Source: JBEATZ01 sp041178545 (GTDB taxonomy: Bacteria > Planctomycetota > UBA1135 > UBA2386). From it: a stretch of DNA of 57,312 bases. The stretch covers positions 1 to 57,312 of the forward strand of contig JBEGVB010000199.1 in assembly GCA_041178545.1 (NCBI GenBank). Direction: 5' to 3'. The notes below the pieces were generated by a model that was given only the letters and a program-made list of their open reading frames with translations, was not told the origin of the DNA and made no database searches. Shown here piece after piece: positions 28,837-36,211 of the stretch. The stretch's first letter is position 1, and the number at the start of each line of letters is the position of its first letter. A program made the translations under genes and the position numbers.

Positions 28837-30207
28837 TCAGCGCCGCGGCCGCGAGCCCGCCTCCAGCACCTTGCGGCCCTCTTCGTTCCAAGCGGGCCTC
28901 GACTCACGCGACGCAAACTCGAGCACGGCCTCGCGCAGGCCACGGATCACCGCGGTCATGTGTGGGATGTCGATGCGGTCGACCTGGTCGGAGGGCTGGT
29001 GGTAGTCCTTGTGGAGCGAGCCGGCACTGATGGAGTGCGCCACGACTCCCTTGCGCACGAAGGATGCATTGTCGCTGGCCTGGAACAGCTGCTTCGCCAT
29101 CGGGAACTCCACGAGGCCGATGCCCGCGCGCTCCATGGCCTTGCCGGCAATGGCCGCGAAGTCGCTGTACTCGGCGCCCGTGACCCACGCCTTCTCGCGC
29201 CTGCCCTCCTCGGGCCGACCGATCATCTCGAGGTTGACGTTGGCCACGACGCTCTCGAGCGGCACGGGAGGCGACTCGCAGAAAGCGCGGCTGCCACGCA
29301 GGCCCTTCTCCTCGGCCGAGAAGCACACGAACAGCACGCTGCGGCGCGGGGCCGGCGCCTTGGCGAGCGCCTCGGCGAGCAGGATCACGGCAGTGGTGCC
29401 AGTGGCGTCGTCGTCGGCACCGTTGTAGACCGCGTCACCGTCGACAGCCGTGCCGATGCCGACGTGGTCGTAGTGGGAGCTCACGACCACGCACTCTTCC
29501 GGCAACTCGCTGCCGCGCACGATCCCCATGACGTTGCGCAGCGGGACCTTCACTTGCTGCACCGGTGTCGTGCGCCAGGTGGCCTCCCACACCGCCTCCT
29601 CGGGCTTGGCAGGCTTGGGCAGTGCACCACTGCGGACCAGGAAGACGGGACGCGACTGCTGGCGCGGGGCGTCGAGCACGGTCCGCTCACTGCTGGCGAG
29701 GTCCCAGAGCGCTCCAGCCGCCTCGGTCTCCAGCAGCGTGGCGCGGCGTGCCGCGCGCATCAGCTGCATGCGTTCCGCACGCGGGTCGTCGGCGCGCACC
29801 ACGGTCACCTGCTGCCCGGTCTCGCTCTCGACCGCCCCTGCGCGCAGCAGCCGGAAGTCCTTGCCGTACTCGAGTGCAACGGCGCGCGACTCAGTGCCCT
29901 CGACCAGCTTCAGCTCCAGGGTCGTGCCGGCGGGCACGACACGGACGCCGTCCAGCTCGTAGCGGTGGAACCACCCGTCGCCGACCTTGGACAAGCCGGC
30001 CTCCTGGAACCGCTGGGCGATCCAGTCCGCAGACTGCTCGAGGCCTGCACTCGGCGTGTCACGGCCGCCGCGCTCGTCGCTGGCCAGCCAGCCGAGTGTC
30101 TCGCGGACCCTCTGCTCGCCGATCGCTTCGGCAGGCGCCTGGGCGGACAACGCGGCGGACGACAACAGCAGCGCGAGGACTGCACGCAAACGGGTCACTT
30201 GGGTCAT
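28837..30207 (-). CDS. Exported M28-family metallopeptidase
   Basis: 456 residues. Sec signal at 1-22 (VLALLLSSAALSA). The C-terminal half is an M28 two-zinc aminopeptidase domain with its ligands in order: His245 in SSHYDHVG, Asp265 in YNGADDDATG, the catalytic and ligand pair Glu299-Glu300 in CFSAEEKGLRGS, Glu327 in NLEMIGRP (where Asp is more common), and His403 in DYHQPSDQVD. The N-terminal 220 residues include a PA-like inserted region common in exported M28 enzymes. It likely trims peptides outside the cytoplasm. The start overlaps larE by 4 bases (ATGA), so it is translated with larE and the amidohydrolase gene. Nothing suggests a role in the nickel-pincer pathway. Confidence 0.93.
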   Translation of the reverse strand: MTQVTRLRAVLALLLSSAALSAQAPAEAIGEQRVRETLGWLASDERGGRDTPSAGLEQSADWIAQRFQEAGLSKVGDGWFHRYELDGVRVVPAGTTLELKLVEGTESRAVALEYGKDFRLLRAGAVESETGQQVTVVRADDPRAERMQLMRAARRATLLETEAAGALWDLASSERTVLDAPRQQSRPVFLVRSGALPKPAKPEEAVWEATWRTTPVQQVKVPLRNVMGIVRGSELPEECVVVSSHYDHVGIGTAVDGDAVYNGADDDATGTTAVILLAEALAKAPAPRRSVLFVCFSAEEKGLRGSRAFCESPPVPLESVVANVNLEMIGRPEEGRREKAWVTGAEYSDFAAIAGKAMERAGIGLVEFPMAKQLFQASDNASFVRKGVVAHSISAGSLHKDYHQPSDQVDRIDIPHMTAVIRGLREAVLEFASRESRPAWNEEGRKVLEAGSRPRR

Positions 30208-31040
30208 GTTCGGGTTCCGAGGGTCTCGTTCATCGCGCCACTGCGGTAACCCTGCAGGTCCAGGGTGACGTAGGCGTAGCCGGCACCGCGCAGCGAGGCA
30301 GCGAGCACGTCGCGCATGCGGAATGCTGTCTCCATCTCCGCTGGCGCAACCTCGAGTCGGGCCACGTCGCCATGGTGGCGCACGCGAAACTGGCGCAGCC
30401 CGAGACGCGCGACCGCGGCCTCGGCACGCTCCACCTGGCCGAGCAGGTTCGCGTCGATGGCGGTGCCATAGGGCACGCGCGAGGAAAGGCAGGCGAAGCT
30501 CGGCTTGTCCGCGGTGGGCAGCCCGACCTCGCGGCTGTAGCGGCGCACGTCGACCTTGCCGAAACCGGCGTCGACGAGCGGGGCCAGCACCCCGTGCTCT
30601 GCCGCTGCGCGCTGGCCCGGACGGTGGTCGCCGAGGTCGTCGGTGATCGCACCGTAGACCACCGCCCACGAGTCGGGCCCCAGCCGGGACCGCTCGCGTG
30701 CGACGGTGACGAACAGTTCCTTCTTGCAGTGGTAGCAACGGTCGCCCGCGTTGGCGCGGTAACCGGGGCGGTCCAGCTCGTTGGTGGGCAGCACCACGTG
30801 CCGGGCACCTACCGACACTGCCAGCTGTGAGGCCTCCTCGAGCTCCTTGCGCGGCAGCGACGGCGAGTCCGCGGTCACCGCCACCACCCGGTCACCGAGC
30901 ACGGTCCTGCACGCGTGCAACAGCATGGTGCTGTCGACGCCACCGCTGAAGGCAACGATGACGCCTTCGAGCGCCTGCAGCCGCTGGACGAGGGCAGCGA
31001 GCTTCTCCTCGTATGCGACCGGGGACGTGGGGACCTGCAT
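30204..31040 (-). CDS. larE: Sacrificial sulfur transferase LarE
   Basis: 278 residues. LarE adenylates the carboxylated pyridinium intermediate made by LarB and inserts sulfur, taken from its own cysteine or from an iron-sulfur cluster, to build the nickel-pincer cofactor. The PP-loop SGGVDS is at 32-37. CYHCK (Cys102, Cys105) and FACLSSR (Cys184) lie at the conserved sites. In the single-cysteine form Cys184 would be sacrificed; the extra pair at 102/105 leaves open a cluster-dependent form. Its partner LarB is at 5376-6149, 24 kb away. LarC, the nickel-inserting CTP-dependent enzyme, is not seen in this window. Coupled to the M28 gene downstream and 26 bases after the amidohydrolase. Confidence 0.93.
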   Translation of the reverse strand: MQVPTSPVAYEEKLAALVQRLQALEGVIVAFSGGVDSTMLLHACRTVLGDRVVAVTADSPSLPRKELEEASQLAVSVGARHVVLPTNELDRPGYRANAGDRCYHCKKELFVTVARERSRLGPDSWAVVYGAITDDLGDHRPGQRAAAEHGVLAPLVDAGFGKVDVRRYSREVGLPTADKPSFACLSSRVPYGTAIDANLLGQVERAEAAVARLGLRQFRVRHHGDVARLEVAPAEMETAFRMRDVLAASLRGAGYAYVTLDLQGYRSGAMNETLGTRT

Positions 31041-31066
31041 GGCTGCACCTTACGCCAAGGCGAGGC

Positions 31067-32674
31067 TCAGGGACCAGCCTCGTACCGCACGTGCCCACCC
31101 ACGACGGTCATGCGCACGCGGGCCTGCAGCAGTTGTTCCGGCGGCAGCGCGAGCAGGTCGCGGTCGAACACCGTCAGGTCGGCCACCTTGCCGGGCTCGA
31201 CCGTGCCGAGGCGGTCCTCGGCAAAACTGGCGAATGCGGCATCGCGCGTGAACCCGCGCAAGGCCGTGGCGAGGTCCAGTTGCTGGTCCGGTCGCAGCGC
31301 CGGCTTGCCCGGGGCGGTGGCCGTGGTCACCGCTGCAAACAGGCCGAGGCAGGGGTCGACACCCTCCACCGGGAAGTCGGAACCGAAGGGAACCGGCACG
31401 CCGAGGGCATGGAACCGCTTCCAGGCGTATGCGTTCTCCACGCGGCGACTGCCGAGGCGCTGCGGCGCCCAGGGCATGTCCGAGGTCAGGTGCGTGGGCT
31501 GCATGGCAGGGAGCACGCCGAGTTCGGCAAAGCGCGCGAAGTCCGCGTCCGCCACGATCTGCGCGTGCTCGACCCGGAAGCGCGCCTGCTTGCGGTCCCC
31601 CCGGAACCTGGTGGCCGCATACGCGTCGAGCACGGCGCGGTTGGCGGCATCGCCGATCGCATGGGTGCACAACTGCATGCCGTGGTCGGCACAGAGCTGG
31701 CTGAGTGCAGGCAGTCCGTTGGGCGGCGTCGGCAGCACCAGTCCCTTCCACCCAGGTCGGTCGGCATAGGGCTCGAGGAGCGCGGCCCCACGCGAGCCGA
31801 GGGCCCCGTCGGCATAGGCCTTCACGGCGCGCACGACGACCAACCCGTCGCGGGACGACCATGGTCCCTTGCGGATGAGCTGCTGCTCGCTTGCTGCGAG
31901 CATCACGTAGGTACGGAGGTGCCACTTGCCTGCAGCATGCAGGAGCCTCAGCTCGGTGAGCTCGGCATCGGTGACCCCGGCATCGTGCACGCACGTGAGG
32001 CCTGCCTGGAGGCAGCGCTGCTGCGCAGCGAGCAGTCGACGCCGCAGCTGCTCTGCGGTGGCTGCGGGCTGCGAGACGAGGTCCATGGCGGCATCGACCA
32101 GCACGCCACTCGGCTCCTCGTCCTCGTCGAGCAGGATCTCGCCGCCCTCGGGGGCTCCCGTCGTGGCAACGATGCCCGAAGCACGCAACGCGAGCAGGTT
32201 TGCGAGTCCCGCATGCCCGTCCACGCGCACGAGCCAGACCGGGTGGTCGGGCGTCTCCGCGGACAACTCCGCGTGGTGCGGCATGTCCTTCACCGCCCAG
32301 TCGTTCTGGTCCCAGCCGCGACCCACCACCCACTCGCCCTTGGGCGTCCTCGCGGCAGCGGCCTTCACGCGTTCGACGACCTCGTCGAACGACTTGGTGC
32401 CCGTGAGGTCCACGTTCTCGAGTGCGTCGCCCAGTCCGCGCAGGTGGCCGTGCGCGTCCTGCAGGCCGGGAACGACGAGGCACCCCTCCAGGTCCACGGT
32501 GCGCGTGCCGGGGGATGGTTCGGTCCCCATCGGTTGCAGCACGCCGTCGCGCACCACGACCGGGCCCTGCCATTCGGAACCCGTGCCGGTCCAGACCCGG
32601 GCGTTGGTGAGCTGCAGGTCCTGGGCCTGCAGCATGGGAGTCAGCGAGAGCGCGAGGACGAGCCGTGCGAGCAT
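31067..32674 (-). CDS. Exported YtcJ-like amidohydrolase
   Basis: 535 residues with a short signal-like N-terminus, MLARLVLALSLTPMLQAQ. It belongs to the amidohydrolase family 3 (YtcJ-like) metal-dependent hydrolases. The metal-binding HxH is DAHGHL (His75, His77), and further ligands are seen in THAIGDAANRAV, RVEHAQIV and FGSDFPVEG. ADGALGSRGAALLEPY is the usual active-site loop. It would cleave C-N bonds such as amides or cyclic imides; the substrate is unknown. An exported location is odd for the family but also occurs in Gram-negative bacteria. The ATG at 32674 follows a TAGCAT by 6 bases. First gene of a likely operon with larE and M28. Confidence 0.92.
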   Translation of the reverse strand: MLARLVLALSLTPMLQAQDLQLTNARVWTGTGSEWQGPVVVRDGVLQPMGTEPSPGTRTVDLEGCLVVPGLQDAHGHLRGLGDALENVDLTGTKSFDEVVERVKAAAARTPKGEWVVGRGWDQNDWAVKDMPHHAELSAETPDHPVWLVRVDGHAGLANLLALRASGIVATTGAPEGGEILLDEDEEPSGVLVDAAMDLVSQPAATAEQLRRRLLAAQQRCLQAGLTCVHDAGVTDAELTELRLLHAAGKWHLRTYVMLAASEQQLIRKGPWSSRDGLVVVRAVKAYADGALGSRGAALLEPYADRPGWKGLVLPTPPNGLPALSQLCADHGMQLCTHAIGDAANRAVLDAYAATRFRGDRKQARFRVEHAQIVADADFARFAELGVLPAMQPTHLTSDMPWAPQRLGSRRVENAYAWKRFHALGVPVPFGSDFPVEGVDPCLGLFAAVTTATAPGKPALRPDQQLDLATALRGFTRDAAFASFAEDRLGTVEPGKVADLTVFDRDLLALPPEQLLQARVRMTVVGGHVRYEAGP

Positions 32675-32680
32675 GCGCGC

Positions 32681-32686
32681 ATGCTA
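32681..32686 (-). promoter_or_regulatory. TANNNT box before the amidohydrolase gene
   Basis: TAGCAT on the minus strand ends 6 bases before the ATG at 32674. This spacing predicts a leaderless mRNA. No Shine-Dalgarno is visible between them. Confidence 0.4.
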
Positions 32687-32696
32687 CGCAACCGCG

Positions 32697-33668
32697 TCAC
32701 TCGGCGGTGTGGCCTTCCTCGCAGCGGATCTCGGCGTCGCCGGTGAAGATGGTGCTGCGGCGCTCGCGGCCCATGGGCACCGTGCTGTCGGGGAACACGA
32801 GACAGTCCTGGAGGACCGCGCCCGCACCAATGCGTGCGCCGGACAGCACGACGGTGCGCTGCAGGCGCGCCGCAGGGTCGACCGATGCGTCGGGAGCCAC
32901 CCAGTTGGCTCGCCCGAGCCGGTCGAGCCGCGAGAGGTTGAGGGCGAGCAGGTCGGCAGGGTAGCTGACGTTCACGTCTGCCTTCACCACCTCGGCAGCC
33001 TCCACGTGGTAACCGTCGTCGATGAAGATCTGGACTGCGTCGGTGATCTCGTACTCGTTGCGCAAGGCGGTGCGGGGCGTGCGCCGCACGGCGTCGAAGA
33101 ACGCGAGGTCGAACAGGTAGATGCCGCAACCCTTGAGGTCGGTGCGCGGGTGGCGAGGCTTCTCGACCACGCGGTGGACGAACCCGTCCTCACCCACGTG
33201 CACGACGAAGTTCCTGCGGATGCGTTCGAGGTCGCGCTCGCGCCTGCAGGCCAGCACGCCTGCAACCTCGCGGCCGGGGGAACGGAACCGCTGCACCATC
33301 TCCTCGAGCCCCTCGGTCTCGAAGAAGATGTCGCCGAGGAACAGCAGGAACGGGCGGTCGACGTGCGGCTCGAGGCGCGAGACGGCGTGGGCGATGCCGA
33401 GCGTCTCCTCCTGCTCCACGTAGCGGATGCGGACGCCGTAGGCACTGCCGTCGCCCAGCGCGCGCACCACCTCGTGGCCGAGGTGTCCGATCACCACCAC
33501 CACGTCGCGGACCCCGAGCGATGCCAGCATCTCCAGCTGGTAGCCCATCAACGGCTTGTCGAGCACTGGCAGGATCGGCTTGGGCCAGCGCTCGGAGAAC
33601 GGCCGCATGCGCGTGCCCTTCCCTGCCGCGAGGATCACGCCCATCAGGTCAGGTGCACTGCCGCTCAT
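32697..33668 (-). CDS. Sugar nucleotidyltransferase with C-terminal beta-helix
   Basis: 323 residues. The N-terminal domain is a nucleotidyltransferase of the glucose-1-phosphate thymidylyl/uridylyl type: MGVILAAGKGTRMRPFS (the NTP-binding G-x-G-T-R motif), WPKPILPVLDKPLMGY, and FLLFLGDIFFE with the metal Asp. The C-terminal part from about 245 is a left-handed beta-helix with hexapeptide-style VAPDASVDPAARLQRTVVLSGARIGAGAVLQDCLV, as in trimeric enzymes of this family. It activates a sugar phosphate for cell-wall or surface sugar synthesis; the exact nucleotide and sugar cannot be read. ATG at 33668 was chosen because TAGGCT ends 6 bases before it; a second Met at residue 9 is possible. No partner sugar genes are close. 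Confidence 0.9.
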   Translation of the reverse strand: MSGSAPDLMGVILAAGKGTRMRPFSERWPKPILPVLDKPLMGYQLEMLASLGVRDVVVVIGHLGHEVVRALGDGSAYGVRIRYVEQEETLGIAHAVSRLEPHVDRPFLLFLGDIFFETEGLEEMVQRFRSPGREVAGVLACRRERDLERIRRNFVVHVGEDGFVHRVVEKPRHPRTDLKGCGIYLFDLAFFDAVRRTPRTALRNEYEITDAVQIFIDDGYHVEAAEVVKADVNVSYPADLLALNLSRLDRLGRANWVAPDASVDPAARLQRTVVLSGARIGAGAVLQDCLVFPDSTVPMGRERRSTIFTGDAEIRCEEGHTAE

Positions 33669-33674
33669 GCCGGA

Positions 33675-33680
33675 AGCCTA
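33675..33680 (-). promoter_or_regulatory. TANNNT box before the nucleotidyltransferase gene
   Basis: TAGGCT on the minus strand ends 6 bases before the ATG at 33668, the spacing expected for a transcript that starts at the ATG. A good -35 is not evident. Confidence 0.4.
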
Positions 33681-33703
33681 CTGATCGGCATTCACGGACA
33701 TGA

Positions 33704-33724
33704 GGGTTGAACGGCGTCCAACCC
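33704..33724 (-). terminator. Hairpin after the 33737 lipoprotein gene
   Basis: GGGTTG (33704-33709) and CAACCC (33719-33724) form a 6-bp stem with a 9-base loop, starting 12 bases after the stop on the minus strand. No T-tract follows, so termination by this alone is doubtful. Confidence 0.35.
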
Positions 33725-33736
33725 GTCCCGGCCGTG

Positions 33737-35938
33737 TCACCGGCCGAAGTGGCGCACCAGCGACACGCGGGGACCGGTGTCGCCGGAGATGACCAGCTCG
33801 GGGAAGGCGTCGCTGTTCATGTCCTGCAGCAGGGCGTCGACGGCACCGGGGGTGCCCGGGAACCAGTGGAGCCTGGGGAAGCCGCCGATGCCGTTGCCGC
33901 AGAGCACCCGGAAGTCCCCACCGTCCCGCGAGGTGACCAACAGGTCGGCCAGTTGGTCGCCGTCGATGTCCCGGGCGAGGAGGGCCGTCGGGGTCTCCCC
34001 GGCCGGGAACACGGCGCCCGTGAACCCGCTGCCGGTGCTGTAGAGGACGCTCACGCTCGCGGACCCGGTGTTGGCGGCAACCAGGTCGACCTTGCCGTCG
34101 CGGTTGAAGTCACACGAAACGAGGCAGCGCGGTGCCTGCTGGACCGGCAGGTACTGCTGCGGGACGAGCGCGAAGGCGCCGTCGTTGCGCAGGATCGCGA
34201 TGTCGTTGTACTGCCAACGGGCCACGGCCACGTCCGAGTCGCCGTCGCCGTCGAAGTCCCCCAGCTCCACGTCACCGGGGCGCCCGGGGAGGTTCACGGT
34301 CACGTGCTGGGCGAACTCGAAGGCCACTGCCGTGCCAGGCAACACCGTCACCATGCCGGCGCGGTTGTCGGCCACCACGATGTCCAGGTTCCCGTCGGCG
34401 TCGATGTCCTCGGTCTCGATGCCGAACGGGCTCTGCCCCGGCGCGTGCACGGCACTGCCGGCTGGCAGCACGGTGAAGGCGAGACCCTGCGCACCCGAGT
34501 CGTTGCGAACGAGCTTCACGCCACCCATCACGCAGACCATCAGGTCCTCGTCGCCGTCGTCGTCCAGGTCGGCACACTCCACGTTGAGCACACGGCGGCC
34601 GGTGTCGATCCGCGCGACGACGGACAGCCCCGTGGCAACACTGCCGCCGAGGACCGTCACCTCGTTGGATTCCTCACCAGCAACTGCAACCTCGTTCGTG
34701 CCGTTGCGGTCGAAGTCGGCGCCGGCAACGAACTCGGCTGCCGGCAGCTGGGCATGGTAGGCACGCGAGCCCCAGAGCCGCGCGTCGGCATCGTCGGCGA
34801 GCCAGAGGTCGATGCGCATGCCGTCCTGCGGCAGCGCAACCACGTCCACGAAGCCGTCGCTGTCGATGTCCTGCACGAGAGCGCGCCGGGGGGCAGCGCT
34901 CGCGTCGAGCAGGATGGGCTGGCCGAGCCCGCCCGGCGCGGTACCGGGCACGATGACGAGGAGCGGGTCGGTGCCGACGCAGGCGAGCAGGTCGTTGACG
35001 CTGTCGCCGTTCACGTCGGCAACCGCGCAGAGCGAGGGCGTGGCGGGCAACACCCTCTCCAGGCGCTGGTTGCCGGAGGACTCGGGGTTCGTGATCACCA
35101 CGCAGCGGTCCGCGCCCGATGCGCCCACCACCACGTCGGGGTTCCCGTCGCCGCTGAGGTCACCGAGCGCGACCTCCCCGGGAGCCGAGGCCACGGCGAA
35201 GACGACCGGTGTCGCCGCGAACGCGTTGCCCCCGGAGAGGCCGCGCAGGAGCAGCACGCGGTTGGCGGCAGGATCGCATGCAACCAGGTCAGTCACCCCG
35301 TCGCGCGTGACGTCGCCGAGGGCGAACTTGCTGGGCACGACGCCGCTGGGCAACGTGGCCGTTGCCTGCTGGGCGAAGTCGCCTGCCGAGCTGCCGAACC
35401 AGCCGCGCACCTGGGGACTCGCGGCCTGGGCCACGAACACGTCTGCACGACCGTCGCGGTTCGCGTCGGCGACCACGAGCCCGCGCAGCACTGCGCCGGT
35501 CTCGAGCACCGGACCGGCGGCGAAGGTCGCCGTCCCGTCGTTCCACAGGACGGACACGGCTCCAGCCGCCGACGCAGAACGGGCCACGACGAGGTCGCGG
35601 TCCCCGTCGCCGTCGAGGTCACCGGCGCCGAGCCACTGCCCGGGGCCCGCGCCCTCGATGCGCTGGCCGTCGACGAACAACCCATCCTCCCGCAGGCGCA
35701 CGCGCACGGAACCGTCGCGGGCGAGCTGGGCCAGGTCGACGGAGCCGTTGCCGTCGAGGTCGCCTGCAACGAGGTCGTCGAGGGCAACGGGACCGGCAGG
35801 AAGCTCGAGTCGCGTCTCGTAGAGCGGCAGAGCGGTGGGATCGTTGGTCACCCCGGGGTCCGAGGTGGAACCGGAATGACGGGCGCAGGCGGCCAGCAGG
35901 CCGAAGGAGACGATGACGAAAGGGAGCGGGCGGCGCAT
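33737..35938 (-). CDS. FG-GAP/VCBS lipoprotein, paralogue A
   Basis: 733 residues. Lipoprotein signal ending SFGLLAAC, lipid Cys18, followed by ARHSGS. The whole mature protein is FG-GAP/VCBS repeats with Ca-binding loops of the form DLDGNGSVDLAQL, ADANRDGRADVFV, GDLSGDGNPDVVVG and DIDADGNLDIVVAD. This should fold as one or two seven-bladed beta-propellers on the cell surface or outer-membrane face. The upstream gene at 36212-38410 is nearly the same length and follows the same plan to the last residues (DMNSDAFPELVIS here, DMNGDAFPELLIS there), so this is a tandem duplicate. TAGGTT at 35989-35994 may be the -10 box, about 50 bases before the ATG. Ligand unknown. Confidence 0.88.
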   Translation of the reverse strand: MRRPLPFVIVSFGLLAACARHSGSTSDPGVTNDPTALPLYETRLELPAGPVALDDLVAGDLDGNGSVDLAQLARDGSVRVRLREDGLFVDGQRIEGAGPGQWLGAGDLDGDGDRDLVVARSASAAGAVSVLWNDGTATFAAGPVLETGAVLRGLVVADANRDGRADVFVAQAASPQVRGWFGSSAGDFAQQATATLPSGVVPSKFALGDVTRDGVTDLVACDPAANRVLLLRGLSGGNAFAATPVVFAVASAPGEVALGDLSGDGNPDVVVGASGADRCVVITNPESSGNQRLERVLPATPSLCAVADVNGDSVNDLLACVGTDPLLVIVPGTAPGGLGQPILLDASAAPRRALVQDIDSDGFVDVVALPQDGMRIDLWLADDADARLWGSRAYHAQLPAAEFVAGADFDRNGTNEVAVAGEESNEVTVLGGSVATGLSVVARIDTGRRVLNVECADLDDDGDEDLMVCVMGGVKLVRNDSGAQGLAFTVLPAGSAVHAPGQSPFGIETEDIDADGNLDIVVADNRAGMVTVLPGTAVAFEFAQHVTVNLPGRPGDVELGDFDGDGDSDVAVARWQYNDIAILRNDGAFALVPQQYLPVQQAPRCLVSCDFNRDGKVDLVAANTGSASVSVLYSTGSGFTGAVFPAGETPTALLARDIDGDQLADLLVTSRDGGDFRVLCGNGIGGFPRLHWFPGTPGAVDALLQDMNSDAFPELVISGDTGPRVSLVRHFGR

Positions 35939-36099
35939 GTGCGGGGGGACTCCATGCGAGGGGGAAACCGGGGGGGACCGACAACCCGAACCTAGCTCGG
36001 AGTGAGACATGCGGCCGAGCTGCGGCGCGTTCGCGCGCAGAACGTCTCGAAACGGGACGCAGCGCACACAGCGCCCGACGGAGTCTCCACCGAAACGCA

Positions 36100-36125
36100 G
36101 GAGGGTCGGCACCTGCCGACCCTCC
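36100..36125 (-). terminator. Terminator-like perfect inverted repeat
   Basis: GGAGGGTCGGC-ACCT-GCCGACCCTCC is an 11-bp perfect stem with a tetraloop, 87-112 bases past the stop of the 36212 gene. On the minus strand it is followed by TGCGTTTCGG, a weak T-run. It is the strongest hairpin in this 273-base gap and most likely separates the two paralogous transcripts. A smaller stem, GGGGCT-CAGG-AGCCCC, lies at 36175-36190. Confidence 0.5.
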
Positions 36126-36211
36126 CTTGTCTACGGCCCTTGCGCTGGGCCTCGCGATCCGGACCAGGACCGCCGGGGCTCAGGAGCCCCCAAGCTCAGG
36201 AACCCACCAAC

